From Calendula officinalis (lineage: Eukaryota > Streptophyta > Magnoliopsida > Asterales > Asteraceae): a DNA stretch of 64,000 bases. Positions within the stretch are counted from its first letter, which is position 1; every line of letters begins with the position of its first letter. The stretch spans positions 31,322,047-31,386,046 of the forward strand of contig OY970835.1 in the NCBI GenBank assembly GCA_963853835.1, in the 5' to 3' direction. The notes under the pieces were generated by a model. The model did not search any database. It saw only the letters and a list, made by a program, of their open reading frames with translations, and was not told where the DNA came from. The translations under genes and the position numbers were made by a program. Positions 53,295 through 63,440 of the stretch are shown here, one piece after another.

Positions 53295-53582
53295 CAATTG
53301 GCTATTCAAATGTTGAAGAAAGACATTCAGCCTCACCATCTGTTATTGTGATTGGTGGTGGCTTTGCTACATATCTGATGCTCGTGCACTTCATGATGCA
53401 TTGATGCTTCATTTCAGGTACTCTAAAAAGCATAATTTATACGATTACTTAAATACACAAGAAGAAATTTAATTAATTTCATTTCCATTTCAGGTTATTG
53501 TACTTGACTCTCGTAACAGAATTGGTGGTCGGGTTCGTACTGATTACTCATTTCGTTTTCCTGTAGACTTGGATGCATCATG
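53295..53582 (+). pseudogene. Polyamine oxidase gene fragment (PAO2/3/4 type)
   Basis: Exon 53295-53417 encodes SPSVIVIGGGFA, then breaks by a frameshift before ARALHDA. Its donor TTTCAG|GTACTC and the acceptor TTTCAG|GTTATT at 53493 bound a 76-bp intron. Exon 53494-53582 encodes VIVLDSRNRIGGRVRTDYSF and FPVDLDASW with a donor TCATG|GTGAGA. This is the FAD-binding Rossmann start of peroxisomal-type polyamine oxidases with the family intron position kept, so it is a genomic fragment and not a processed copy. The rest of the gene is absent. It lies about 0.8 kb upstream of a Helitron 3' end on the same strand. Confidence 0.8.
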
Positions 53583-53984
53583 GTGAGAAAATTAAAAAGA
53601 TTTTGTAATCTTGATTGTTTGAATAATTCGGGTTCAGATTTCGTAATCTTGTGGATTTTGTTTATCTATGACAATTTGTTTTTTTTATTGCAGGATAAAG
53701 AAATAGGACATGAGCCAACTTAACTCGAAGGTTTCACTCGGATGCATAAAAAGCTAAACGTTAAAGGCAAGTGGTGTGATGTAAGGGCTAAAATAGTTGT
53801 TCAATAGTTGGGAGACACTTAGTTGATACTTATACATTTTTTTTGTGATTACCAAGCCTTTTGTATATTGGGAATATTTTATCATATATATCATTTTGTG
53901 GATGGCAAACTAATTGTAATTTGACAAATTGATTACTTGATTTGTATCTTTTTTAGTTAATTGATGTGTTTCTCTCTCTTTCTC

Positions 53985-54260
53985 TCGGCATTTCCGTTGG
54001 TAAATTGTGAATTATTGACTACTTGAATTACCAACAGACAAATAAAATTATCAATGGCGTTTCCGTTACTAAATTACCAACGGATAGAACGTTTTTGGCT
54101 ATCAAAATTACCAACGGGCAATTTTAATCACCAACGGCTTTCCCATTGGTATTTACCGACGGGATCGTTGGTAATTTTTTTTACCTACGGGCCTTTTACT
54201 GACAAACGGTTTTCGTTGGTAATCCCGTTGGTAAATTTTTTACAACTTCCAAACATGTTT
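53985..54260. repeat. CCGTTGGTAAA / ACCAACGG repeats
   Basis: About ten copies in both orientations, typical of subterminal repeat blocks of CACTA-like elements. No terminus was identified. Confidence 0.5.
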
Positions 54261-54390
54261 TATTCATATTTTTATCAGAATATGTAATTATGTATGTTAT
54301 TACGTGAAGATCTTATGGAATTCCAATACCGATGAGAGTATATATTTCAAAAGTATCACTATTTAGTTATTTTCTTAAATCTTTTTTGAA

Positions 54391-54425
54391 GCATGCCCGC
54401 CCATTCGGGCGGGCTTTGAAGCTAG
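54391..54425 (+). mobile_element. Helitron 3' terminus
   Basis: A perfect 8-bp stem GCCCGCCC/GGGCGGGC (54395-54402, 54407-54414) with loop ATTC, then 11 nt ending CTAG at 54422-54425, followed by T. This is the standard Helitron 3' end (hairpin about 11 nt before CTRR, insertion before T). The 5' end was not located, so the extent is unknown. Confidence 0.75.
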
Positions 54426-54429
54426 TAGA

Positions 54430-55430
54430 TGTATATACAAATTTGAATCATTTTTAACTATGAGCCCATATATTTCGCGTTAAATTTGTTAAGTCAAGTG
54501 GGTTTCCTCCACTCGTTCTTGAAGACACTATCCGGATCCGGATATCCGAATTTCAGATTTTCGGGTTTTTGGATATCAGGGTTTTCGGATATCAAATACT
54601 TTTTCGAATACTTAATTTTTCGGAGATTCTTTAACAGCCCTAACTAGGATGATGACTTGGGGAGGGTTGTATAATGGATTGTATTGAGCATGATGAAAAG
54701 CGACTCTTTGAATTGGGACATATAACCATCGAAATATTTATCGGTATATGTAATTATATCTTTGTTGATTTATGTGTCAATCGTTTGTCTTTTTAGTATA
54801 ATGTAAGTTTTTTTCCCATCGATTTTATTACTGCAATAAATTGGAAGCAGAATACATAGGGATTGTTGCTTTTAAGAGACAAGAGGAGCTTATCCGTGAA
54901 AAAGAGGAAGCACCAAGCACGTGTGGCTAAATATAAACAAAAAGCCAAACGTGCATATGAACTAGAAGTAGGAAAGTATGTTAAATGCATTAATAATCAC
55001 GATCCCGTACAACAGGTAAATATTAAATAGAGAGAAATGCATGCTATTTGGAAAAAGTCAAGTTTTTGATTTTGATGTGCGCGACCTAACCAATATCTCC
55101 ATAATCGTTTTCAGATTATTTTCTCTAGTCATCTTAAACTGTTACCCGATAATGTTTGAAAATTAATATCATACTAAACAAAATCACCTATGCACATAAA
55201 ACCTTTTGCATAAAAAATGATTAATTCCATATACTTAAGCAACTTTGTTTATAGTTTTCCTTGATACAAAACCAAACATGGGGAGCCGACACCCTCCGGG
55301 ATCCTACTATGAAGCAGCTAGGTCCTAGAGGCTAGAGATGTTATTGGGCCGGGTCTGATTGCAGTGACGCAGTCATAACTCATAAACTCAAAAATCATAA
55401 TCCCTCCTTAATTTCGTATTCTTCCTTTCA
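54430..55430. other. Gene-free stretch
   Basis: GGATATCCGAATTTC-type degenerate repeats at 54530-54640; otherwise nothing recognised. Confidence 0.4.
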
Positions 55431-55689
55431 TAAGGGCACAAGATGTGGTTACTATAGTTATAGCTTAGTTATAGTATTTTTTGGCCTATAACATGGCTAT
55501 AATTAAAAGAAGGAAATGCGGCTCCTTGGTAGCTTAGTCATGTTATAGGGGTCCACTTAATTTTTTTTCTTTTTTGTATATTTAAATGATGAAAACATAA
55601 ATTAAAAATACGATAAATTAAAATACGAACGATACATTAAAACGACGAAAATAAAAAATACGATAAATTAAAAAACATAGAAATCAAGA

Positions 55690-56148
55690 CCGATATTTGT
55701 TTCGGATCCTTTCCTTCTCCAACTCGACCAACGCTTTATCTTCCTCCGACATATGTGCAGTGTCAATCCCAAGGAATGACAACGCCTTGTATCTCGATCT
55801 TTCCTTTTGGTGCTCCGATTTCAAAGCTCGATCTTTCTCTAAATTTGTTTCAACCATTTCCTTGAATTCGTCTTTTTTAGAAACACTACCCGACGTGTCC
55901 GAATGAGCACTTTTAGATTTTCGTGGGGCCCTGCGGGTCGTTGGATGGTATCGCCTCGGAAAAGCTCGTTCAGGTCTTCAAAATCTTCAGAGTCACCTAC
56001 GAGTGCTTCCGCATGTTGCTTTCTACCGGGTTGAACAGGTTCGGGTGTGTACCATTTTGAGTGATGTTTCAAAAATTCTCATGCCTTGATATGGTTGAAC
56101 GATCTAAGTTCATTGTGTTGGTATTGTTGTAGACAACGAGTAAACACA
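55690..56148 (-). pseudogene. PIF/Harbinger ORF1 (Myb/NAM-like), C-terminal part
   Basis: The minus strand from 56148 encodes, across frame breaks, FKHHSKW-type text (EFLKHHSKWYTPEPVQPGRK), DSEDFEDLNELFRGD and ALSFLGIDTAHMSEEDKALV. This is the layout of the second protein of plant PIF/Harbinger transposons (often mis-annotated as glutathione S-transferase T3-like). A stop (KA*EFL) and at least one frameshift show it is dead. A TGTAGCGCC.. insertion begins at 56149, in the middle of this ORF. Confidence 0.65.
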
Positions 56149-59100
56149 CCATCTGTAGCGCCTTGAAATTTCAGAGAATTAAATAATAAGTTAAATTAAA
56201 TTTAAATTCACATTTTATTGGTCCGTGAGTTGCCCGAACAATAATTATGTGACGATTGATTATTTTGGCTTAATTACGCGACGTGTTGTCTACGCTTCCA
56301 TGTGTTCTTGAATTAATTAATTTATGTGACGTTTAATTTGCGTAACGTTAGTATTTATTGAGAGTGTTAGTTATTATTTCTGTTACCTCGTTTTGATCCC
56401 GAGAATCTGAGTGTCGGGTCAACGCCGGTCGGAGGCCAAGGCTAAAACCCGCGTACATCACTTCGGCAATATGGGGCCAGCAAAGAGAATAACGGACCGA
56501 ACCCCTTATGTTTTGGTCCATTGAGTCCGAGATTTTGAGTGAGGCTTAGAGCCCGTTAGATTTGTAAGCCCGGTAATTAACTGGCCTTATACCATCTTTC
56601 CTAGAGTACTTAATCTACAATTAGCCCTAATCATCCCTATTCTACAACCATTCGACTGCAAAGAAATCCCAGCCTACACCTTCCTCGTTTCTGTCAACTT
56701 GAGAATACATCCATCGTTTCTCAGCCTTTAGTCATCATCAAACCAGATAGCAGAAGAAGCATTTAATTTACTCAGTTCTTGAGTTAAACATTAAACATAA
56801 TATACTTGACTTGACACCGAAGAGCACTGGTGTCAGATGTTTGTCTTGGCACCGAAGAGTACTGGTGCCAGACGTTTTGACTCAACACCGAAGAGTACAT
56901 GTGTTGAGGTGGTGTGAGGCGGGTCGAGGTTGATCTCTCGGCCCAAGTCACGCTAGCGCGCTATATAAATTAAAATCCGAGTAATAAAATTTGAGAAATA
57001 AACTCGAGTAATTGAGAGTTGAGTAGAGTCTTTAGGGATCACTTGTGTGACTTGAGTTGTTTGTACTTACATGTTTATTTTGATATTATTCACTCAGCGG
57101 TGGCTGACCCCAAACACCCCCCCATTTTGCAGGTACTAGAGCAAGGGCATTGGATGAGCTGTTACTCGATGAGCTTTTATGGATTTGGATTTCAAACTTT
57201 TATTTTGAGTCACCCGTTTTTTTTTAAACAATCATTTATTTTCCGCATTAAACCATGAGACAGTTCAGTCTTAAAATTATTAAAGAGTATGAGAAAATAA
57301 TAAATAAGAGATCATTAATTTAAGTTGATAACGAGTTATTCAAACAAATCAAGTGGAAGCAATTGAGAATAAATTAATTCCTATTATTGAGCAGTTATTA
57401 AATTTATGGGAAATCAATGAAACCATGATCCAAAACAAATTTAATTGAGGAGGTCATTTATATGAGATGTTGGTATTCAATAATACACTTGACTGAGTAA
57501 TCAAGAAAATCACCCATAAAAAAATTGGATTATATTAATCAAGAAGACACCGTTACATTCAAATTAACAGAGTCAATTATTAATGAATGAGATAATAGAT
57601 TTACTAAATAAGGAATTTACGAGAAAACAATGAAACAAACCAAATAAGAGAATCATTCATTCAATCAATTAAGGTCTTAATGTATATTTATGAATTAAGT
57701 GGAAAATTTTAAATTTATTTATAACTAATAATTTGAACCAAGAGATGTGAACTAATAAATAGATATACTGAATAAATATAATTGGTTATTGAGAAGTCAT
57801 CAAATGACTAATTATTAAAGAGTTATAATTGAGAAAATCTAATAAGGATGTAAGAATCCTTGAGAAGGCTAATGAGAAAGCTGACACCTAATATGAGCAA
57901 TGATTTTTTTTTTTAGTGATAAAAATTTAATGAGTAGGGGTGTAAAGAGTATACGTTGGGACCGACTCACACCTGTACATAAGAGTTTAGTTATCGAGTA
58001 ATCAAATGAAACCTTAAAATATGTAATAAAAAATGAGAATCAACAAACCGAACGATCGAGTGTTCGTAACAAGTTCTATGTGTATAAAATATGAGATTCT
58101 GAGTACCACTTCCAAACTCGGGGACGAGTTTTCTCCAAGTGGAGTTGAGTAGGAGTAAATTAAGAGAATTACCAAGAGAAGATTTTTATAACTGTTATGA
58201 GCATATATGTTCCTATAACTGGCTAGAGAGTGTATACGAGTACTATAATTATATAAATTATGGGATAATGAGAGATTATGAAAATTGGGGTAGTGAGAAT
58301 TCATTTATGAATTATTCAAATCGAGTTGAGGTGATAAATTATTATAATAAGTTTAAAAGATAATGGTTTAAACCAATGGAGAACTACTAAATCAAGTTAA
58401 GCGAATAAATTATTAAAATAAATCAAATGAGAAAATTTTATTATAAGCAAATATTAAATATTAAATTTGAACTAAGGGGATTATCAAGTTAAACTATTAA
58501 ATTGAATGTCACCAAGTATTATGCTTTATTGAATAATTATTAAACCGATAATAGTTATTAAAATGAACACTCCAGAAAAATATAAGTGTATCAAGTAATA
58601 ACATATTATTAAAATACTATGAGTTCTAAATCGAGAAAAACAATAAAAATATAAAGTAATGAGGAAACTTTATATTGAGAATGAGAATGAGAATTAACCG
58701 AGTAACTTAGTACATGGGAATTAATGAGGTAAGTAATTAACGAGTAAATTTATCGAATAAAGAGAAAAACATTAAGTTGAGACGTTTGGAACTTAAAAAC
58801 AATTGAGATTTATAAGTGGACAATTAGTCAAATCGATCAAGAGATAAATTAAATGAAAACAAAGCGAGAAGTTAATTAACGAGCTAAATGATTACATCGT
58901 TAATCGAGTTGATGAGTATCATTAAAATGAGTTGAACGAACAATATTAAAAAGAGTCATCGAGAAATTGTTAAATATGAGTTAACAAGAGAACTAATAAC
59001 GCAACTTAAAAGATAAATTATTTGTTCGAGTAGTCTGATAATTAAATATGGTCACGTGAAAAATCGTAAAAGCGAGTAAATGTATACATTACATGGACTG

Positions 59101-59340
59101 GTGAGAAGTCATTAAACGAGATTTGAGTTTAATTGGATCATATAGCTTGCGTTGAGTTAAAAGCAAGTTATGGAAATTTGAGATGAGTCCATTCTGAGTA
59201 TATGCAAATTGAGTAAGAGGCATGAGTTGCCTACTATCTGAGATTTATGTGTGATAAACTACATTTAGGTGAATTATGTACTTATTGTGTGTTGTTTGAT
59301 AGTCGTGTGAACCGCTAAATTAGTCATTTTACTTTAAAAC
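56149..59340 (+). mobile_element. LTR-like insertion inside the Harbinger remnant; right end uncertain
   Basis: Starts TGTAGCGCCTTGAAATTTCA, a gypsy-LTR-like opening, exactly where the Harbinger ORF is cut. It continues through a transcript-leader-like CT-rich segment (56640-56760), a CTGACCCC..CCCCCCATTTTGCAGGT block (57108-57136) seen in Tekay-type LTRs, and about 2 kb of AT-rich DNA rich in GAG words. No gag-pol and no second LTR were recognised. I could not find the terminal CA or the target duplication, so the right end is a guess. Confidence 0.4.
56813..56906 (+). repeat. Three tandem hairpins with different stems and the same loop
   Basis: Stem GACACC/GGTGTC (56813-56834), stem GGCACC/GGTGCC (56848-56869) and stem CAACAC/GTGTTG (56883-56906) each enclose a GAAGAGYAC loop; period about 35 bp. 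Paired bases change together. Confidence 0.85.
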
Positions 59341-59439
59341 AAACTAATATCCTATAGAGTAGAGGACCTTAAGATTCTACTTATTGGTAGAGATTGCCAA
59401 TAATAAGTTTTTATATGTTGATAAAATGTAAAAAAAAAT

Positions 59440-59790
59440 GATAATTTGTTGGAGCTGTGCGGGAAAGTTTTTCCCATAAAAACTTATGTTATCGCCATGA
59501 GAGGACCGAGTACGATTGCGAGCACGGGTTGGATGACCGAGTACCACGCCGGAATCACCGGTAGGGGTGTCGGGTTGTTGGAACATTTGTTCATTTTGTT
59601 GAAACATTGCAAGAACGCAAGTTGTTCCGGGGTTACGGGTTGTTGAAAGGGATTTACAAACGATTGACTAAATGGTGCGTTTGGGATGACAGTTGATGAT
59701 TGTGGCGCCGAACAGATGAATCCGTTGACGGGAACAAGGTTTGAAAAGCAATCAATTGATTAATGAAATCGTTGGGGTTAGACATTTTGA
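59440..59790 (-). pseudogene. PIF/Harbinger ORF1, N-terminal part
   Basis: The minus strand from about 59785 starts MSNPNDFINQ and continues with Gln/Asn/Pro-rich text (FNKMNKCSNNP-like, QQPVTPEQL-like pieces in shifted frames), as in Harbinger ORF1 N-termini. It pairs with the C-terminal part at 55690-56148; the Myb/SANT middle is missing. Several frame breaks. Confidence 0.5.
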
Positions 59791-59895
59791 AAGATTTAGG
59801 AAGGTGAAGTGTATAAAAATTGTGAAGATGGTAGGATGAAAAGATTGGTATTTATTAAAGATTTAGTTAAATTAAATTTTTTTTATTACTGTTAC

Positions 59896-59947
59896 CCACC
59901 CCCCCCCCCCAAAGAAAAAAATCCGACCGTTGACCCCCCCCCCCCCC
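59896..59947. repeat. Two C homopolymer runs
   Basis: C-rich runs at 59897-59910 and 59934-59947, separated by AAAGAAAAAAATCCGACCGT. Length may be unreliable. Confidence 0.85.
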
Positions 59948-60467
59948 TCTCAAGTCTTCTAGCCATTGCAATGTTATAACGCCTCGTTGTAGGCTCGGCG
60001 ATACACGGATAAAGAACGAACGGCGCCACCCACAGTGTGGGTTCGGCGCCGTTATTGGTCCAATGGCGAGCCATTTAGTCATCCAAAATTTCGTACTTCA
60101 AATCCACCATGTGGTTATCACCAAAAACTAAAGGCCACTTAGGTAGATCCCCTAAGATTAGCCACTTGAAGCTCAATAGTGACATACCATTTAAATCAAG
60201 ACGTGTAACTTTAGGTGTAATTATTTGGCATTATCGAAGTTTTGATGTCATATTTAAAGTAAGATTTCAGCAAGTTTACCTTAAATTCATTCTATTATCT
60301 GATTGAATAATATAAAATGACAAACATATGAAATTGACGCGGTAATAAAATGAATGATTGAATGAAATGACACATTACATTTTATTATTATGTTTGGTTA
60401 ACATAAAAAATATCATCAAATGTTGTTAAGTATGTAGATTATATAGTATAACTTTTGTTAGTTAATA
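59948..60467. other. Spacer with a GC-rich palindromic patch
   Basis: GAACGGCGCCACCCACAGTG followed by TGGGTTCGGCGCCGTTATTG (about 60018-60057) forms an imperfect palindrome, possibly the right end of the Harbinger remnant. No gene seen. Confidence 0.35.
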
Positions 60468-60730
60468 CTCCCTCCGTCCCTAAATAAAGTTCTTATTTCT
60501 CCTTAAATTTTTGTCCTTAAATAAAGTTCTCATCTCACAAGTTGATTAGGTCCACTTAATAAAATAATATAATTATCAAGACCCCACTACTTACTATCCA
60601 CTAACTACCTTTCTCTCTCCAAGCCAACTTTATATTTTAATCAAATTTATTACAAATGACCCCACCACTAACTTTCTCCTTAATTCTTGTGCCCAAGAGA
60701 AATGTGAACTTTATTTAGGGACGCAGAGAG
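60468..60730. mobile_element. Stowaway-like MITE, family A, copy 5
   Basis: CTCCCTCCGTCCCTAAATAA to the inverse TTTATTTAGGGACGCAGAGAG, TA flanks. It abuts the Mutator-like element that follows. Confidence 0.85.
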
Positions 60731-60739
60731 TAAATAATA

Positions 60740-61424
60740 GGGCAAAATGCATAGAAGGATAACCTACTTTTCATCAAAGTTTATTTAAGGGTATGTACTT
60801 TTATTTTGATCACTAAAGGATAACCTACTTTCATAAAAGTATATAAAAAGGTAAAATGTGACTTGTGAAACCGGTTACCGGTAATCAATTCTCCCATTTG
60901 TTTCCCACGCGACTATTTAATGCTTATATGATTAGTTTTGTTTCACAGCCTTCAAACTAGGTTAAAATAAAGTCGATCAATTTTTTCGTTCAAATTCCAT
61001 CTTTCCTTGAACTAATGGTTAAGGTATGGAAACAAAACTAATCTAGTGATCCAAGTTAATCAAGTTCAAGACTCATCTCATGAAGAAGCTCAACTTTAAG
61101 AACCGACACATGACCCTTTTTTGAATTTATTGTTTGAGTAAAATGATTTAGAAATAAAGCTAGAAGCATGTACACTTTGAACTACTTTTTTTGTAACGGT
61201 TCATTTTGGTTGGAACAAGTAAATTAAACTTGTTTAGTAAGTCATTTTCCACTTTTTATATACCTTTATGAAAGCAAGTTACCATTTAATCAACATTTAT
61301 GAAAGTAGGTTACCCTTTGATCAACCTTTATGAAAGTATGTTACCCTTTAGTGATCAAAATAAAAGTACATACCCTTAAATGAATTTTGATGGAAAGTAG
61401 GTTACCCTTCTATGCATTTTGACC
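60740..61424. mobile_element. Mutator-like element, non-autonomous, 685 bp
   Basis: Flanked by the 9-bp repeat TAAATAATA (60731-60739, 61425-61433). Inverted ends of at least 110 bp: left GGGCAAAATGCATAGAAGGA, right (inverted) GGTCAAAATGCATAGAAGGG, both with repeated CTTTTATTTTGATCACTAAAG and TAACCTACTTTCATAAA words. The middle (60850-61260) has no recognised gene. Long TIRs and a 9-bp duplication fit a MULE-derived element. Confidence 0.88.
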
Positions 61425-61891
61425 TAAATAATAACACAACAAAACCTATAAATATTTAAATTTTCAAAAAATAATCAATAACTAATAAATATCGAAAACT
61501 AAAAAAGTTACTTAAGATTATGATCGACTAAAAAATATATTTTATAAATTTTGAAAAATAAATAATATATTAATAGATTTTAATTCTAAGAAAATAATGT
61601 TTTATGTATATATTTATAAAAAAGTTATGCTAAATTATGAATTTTCATTTCATTTCCTCGAATAGAAAAAAATCACATATTTCTAAAGAATCAAAATCCA
61701 TAAACGGGATGAATCACGTTCATGATGAAATGACCAATTTCATTATCGCTGAGTAAACAAATACGTTTTTTTTTCATTCTCATTGAAATGTTTCATTTCA
61801 TTTTGACTTTTATTTTTGTGTATCAAAGACTATGTGACCTCTTTGCCATATAGAATACTTGTCGTCTAGCTATCTTCCATGATTAGCAAAA

Positions 61892-62070
61892 GAGAAATGA
61901 TATTTAGTCCTATCAAGTAGACCTACTCATAGGCCTACCTACTTGATAGAATTACATGTGTATTTCACTAGTTCTGTCTCATAATATTATCCCTTGATTT
62001 TGACACGTGTCTTCATCTGATGAGTAGGCCTATAAGTAGGTCTACATGGTAGGCCTAAATACCATTACTC
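61892..62070. mobile_element. Mutator-like MITE, family D, copy 2
   Basis: 179 bp flanked by the 9-bp repeat TTAGCAAAA (61883-61891, 62071-62079). Homologous, in inverted orientation, to 12704-12890; shares GACACGTGTC and the TAGGCCTAYYYATAGG words. Confidence 0.88.
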
Positions 62071-62079
62071 TTAGCAAAA

Positions 62080-62740
62080 TTAGATACTACTATTATCTAT
62101 CATCTCAATTTATAGCGATCCTTCTTATTGCCCTTATGGCTAATATCAAGACTTCAACATCACAATTGATTTTTATTTTTTCATATGTTAAACGTACATG
62201 TAATTTAGTATTTTTATTATTTTGTTCAAATCATAAGTAACGTCATATTAATAATTTTGTTTGGGATATACCTTTGTTGTACAAATTACACAAAATACAA
62301 GTAGTGTCATTAGCACATTACCTACCAGTCTACCGCAAATACGAGGCTTTAACCCTCTTTTAAACATAAATACTTTATTTTATGCAAAATAAATACAATA
62401 TTTAATTGTCCAGTAAAAAAAATTGTAACTAATTAGCACATAATTTTTTTTTTATCAAATTCAGAAGAAAAAAAAACATCAGATGAGTAAATAATATTGA
62501 GAAAAAACATTTTATTTACGTCAAAACAAAGGAAATCAAGGATATAAAAAAGTTTAAGACAAACTCACTATTTATAGATTCAACAATAACGATACCTTCT
62601 AAAAGTGAGATATGAAAAAATGAAATGTATACATGTATACCTGTCATAGACTATTTACAGAATCATTTGTATATTTACTACTTAATTAATAAAAATTATA
62701 ATTAGTAAACATTTTTTTTTTCATTTTGCCCTTTACTATC
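62080..62740. other. AT-rich spacer and promoter side of the TRAF1-like gene
   Basis: No separate gene recognised. Confidence 0.4.
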
Positions 62741-63440
62741 TGCTGCTCCTTGTACCTCAAATCTCTAACTTTCTCTCTCTTGTCTTTCTCTTCTCTGTTT
62801 TCTGTATCTATCCATCTCTCTCTTCGCCTCTTTCTTTGTTAGACCTAAAATCAGCTTCCTTCAATCGCCATTCAACAGCTTATTTTCTTTGCTTTCAGGT
62901 TCTTTAATTTCTTATTCCATCATTCGATCCGTCAAGCCTTTTTAATTTGGATTATCATCCCGATTTGCTGTTATTAATTAGGGTTTGGTTTTTCGATGAT
63001 GAGTTTGCATGTAAACGATCTCTCGTTTTCATTTCAATTTGTATAGGAATTTGAATAACAAGTCAATCGGACTTACATAGGATTTACAGAATAGGGGTTT
63101 TACTAATTGCGTAGAAATGTAATTTCTTACGATATCGCCGTCTGTAGTTCTATCTACTTGTGTGTTTAATTAGGGGTTTTCTCGTAAGATGATAGCTAGG
63201 GTTTATTGAAAGCTTTATCAAACTTATCGAATTGAATTGGAATTAGTGAACTTTAGGAGTTTGTTTGTTTGTTTACCCATGGTAGCTGATGTTATGAATT
63301 GTTTTCAAGTTTTCAATCGAATTGGATGCACTTAATCTATAAGGAATGCTGCTATGATTGCTGAATCTGATGATGATTTTGTCAATTTGGTGTTTTTAGG
63401 GGAAATTGGGGAAGGGTTTAGGGAGTTGTGAAGTGGGAAA
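62741..63440 (+). other. 5' leader and leader intron of the TRAF1-like gene
   Basis: A CT-rich leader (TTTCTCTCTCTTGTCTTTCT, about 62768-62830) is typical of plant 5' UTRs. TTTCAG|GTTCTTTAA at 62899 and TGTTTTTAG|GGGAAATT at 63399 bound a likely 501-nt leader intron. Inferred from sequence only. Confidence 0.5.
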
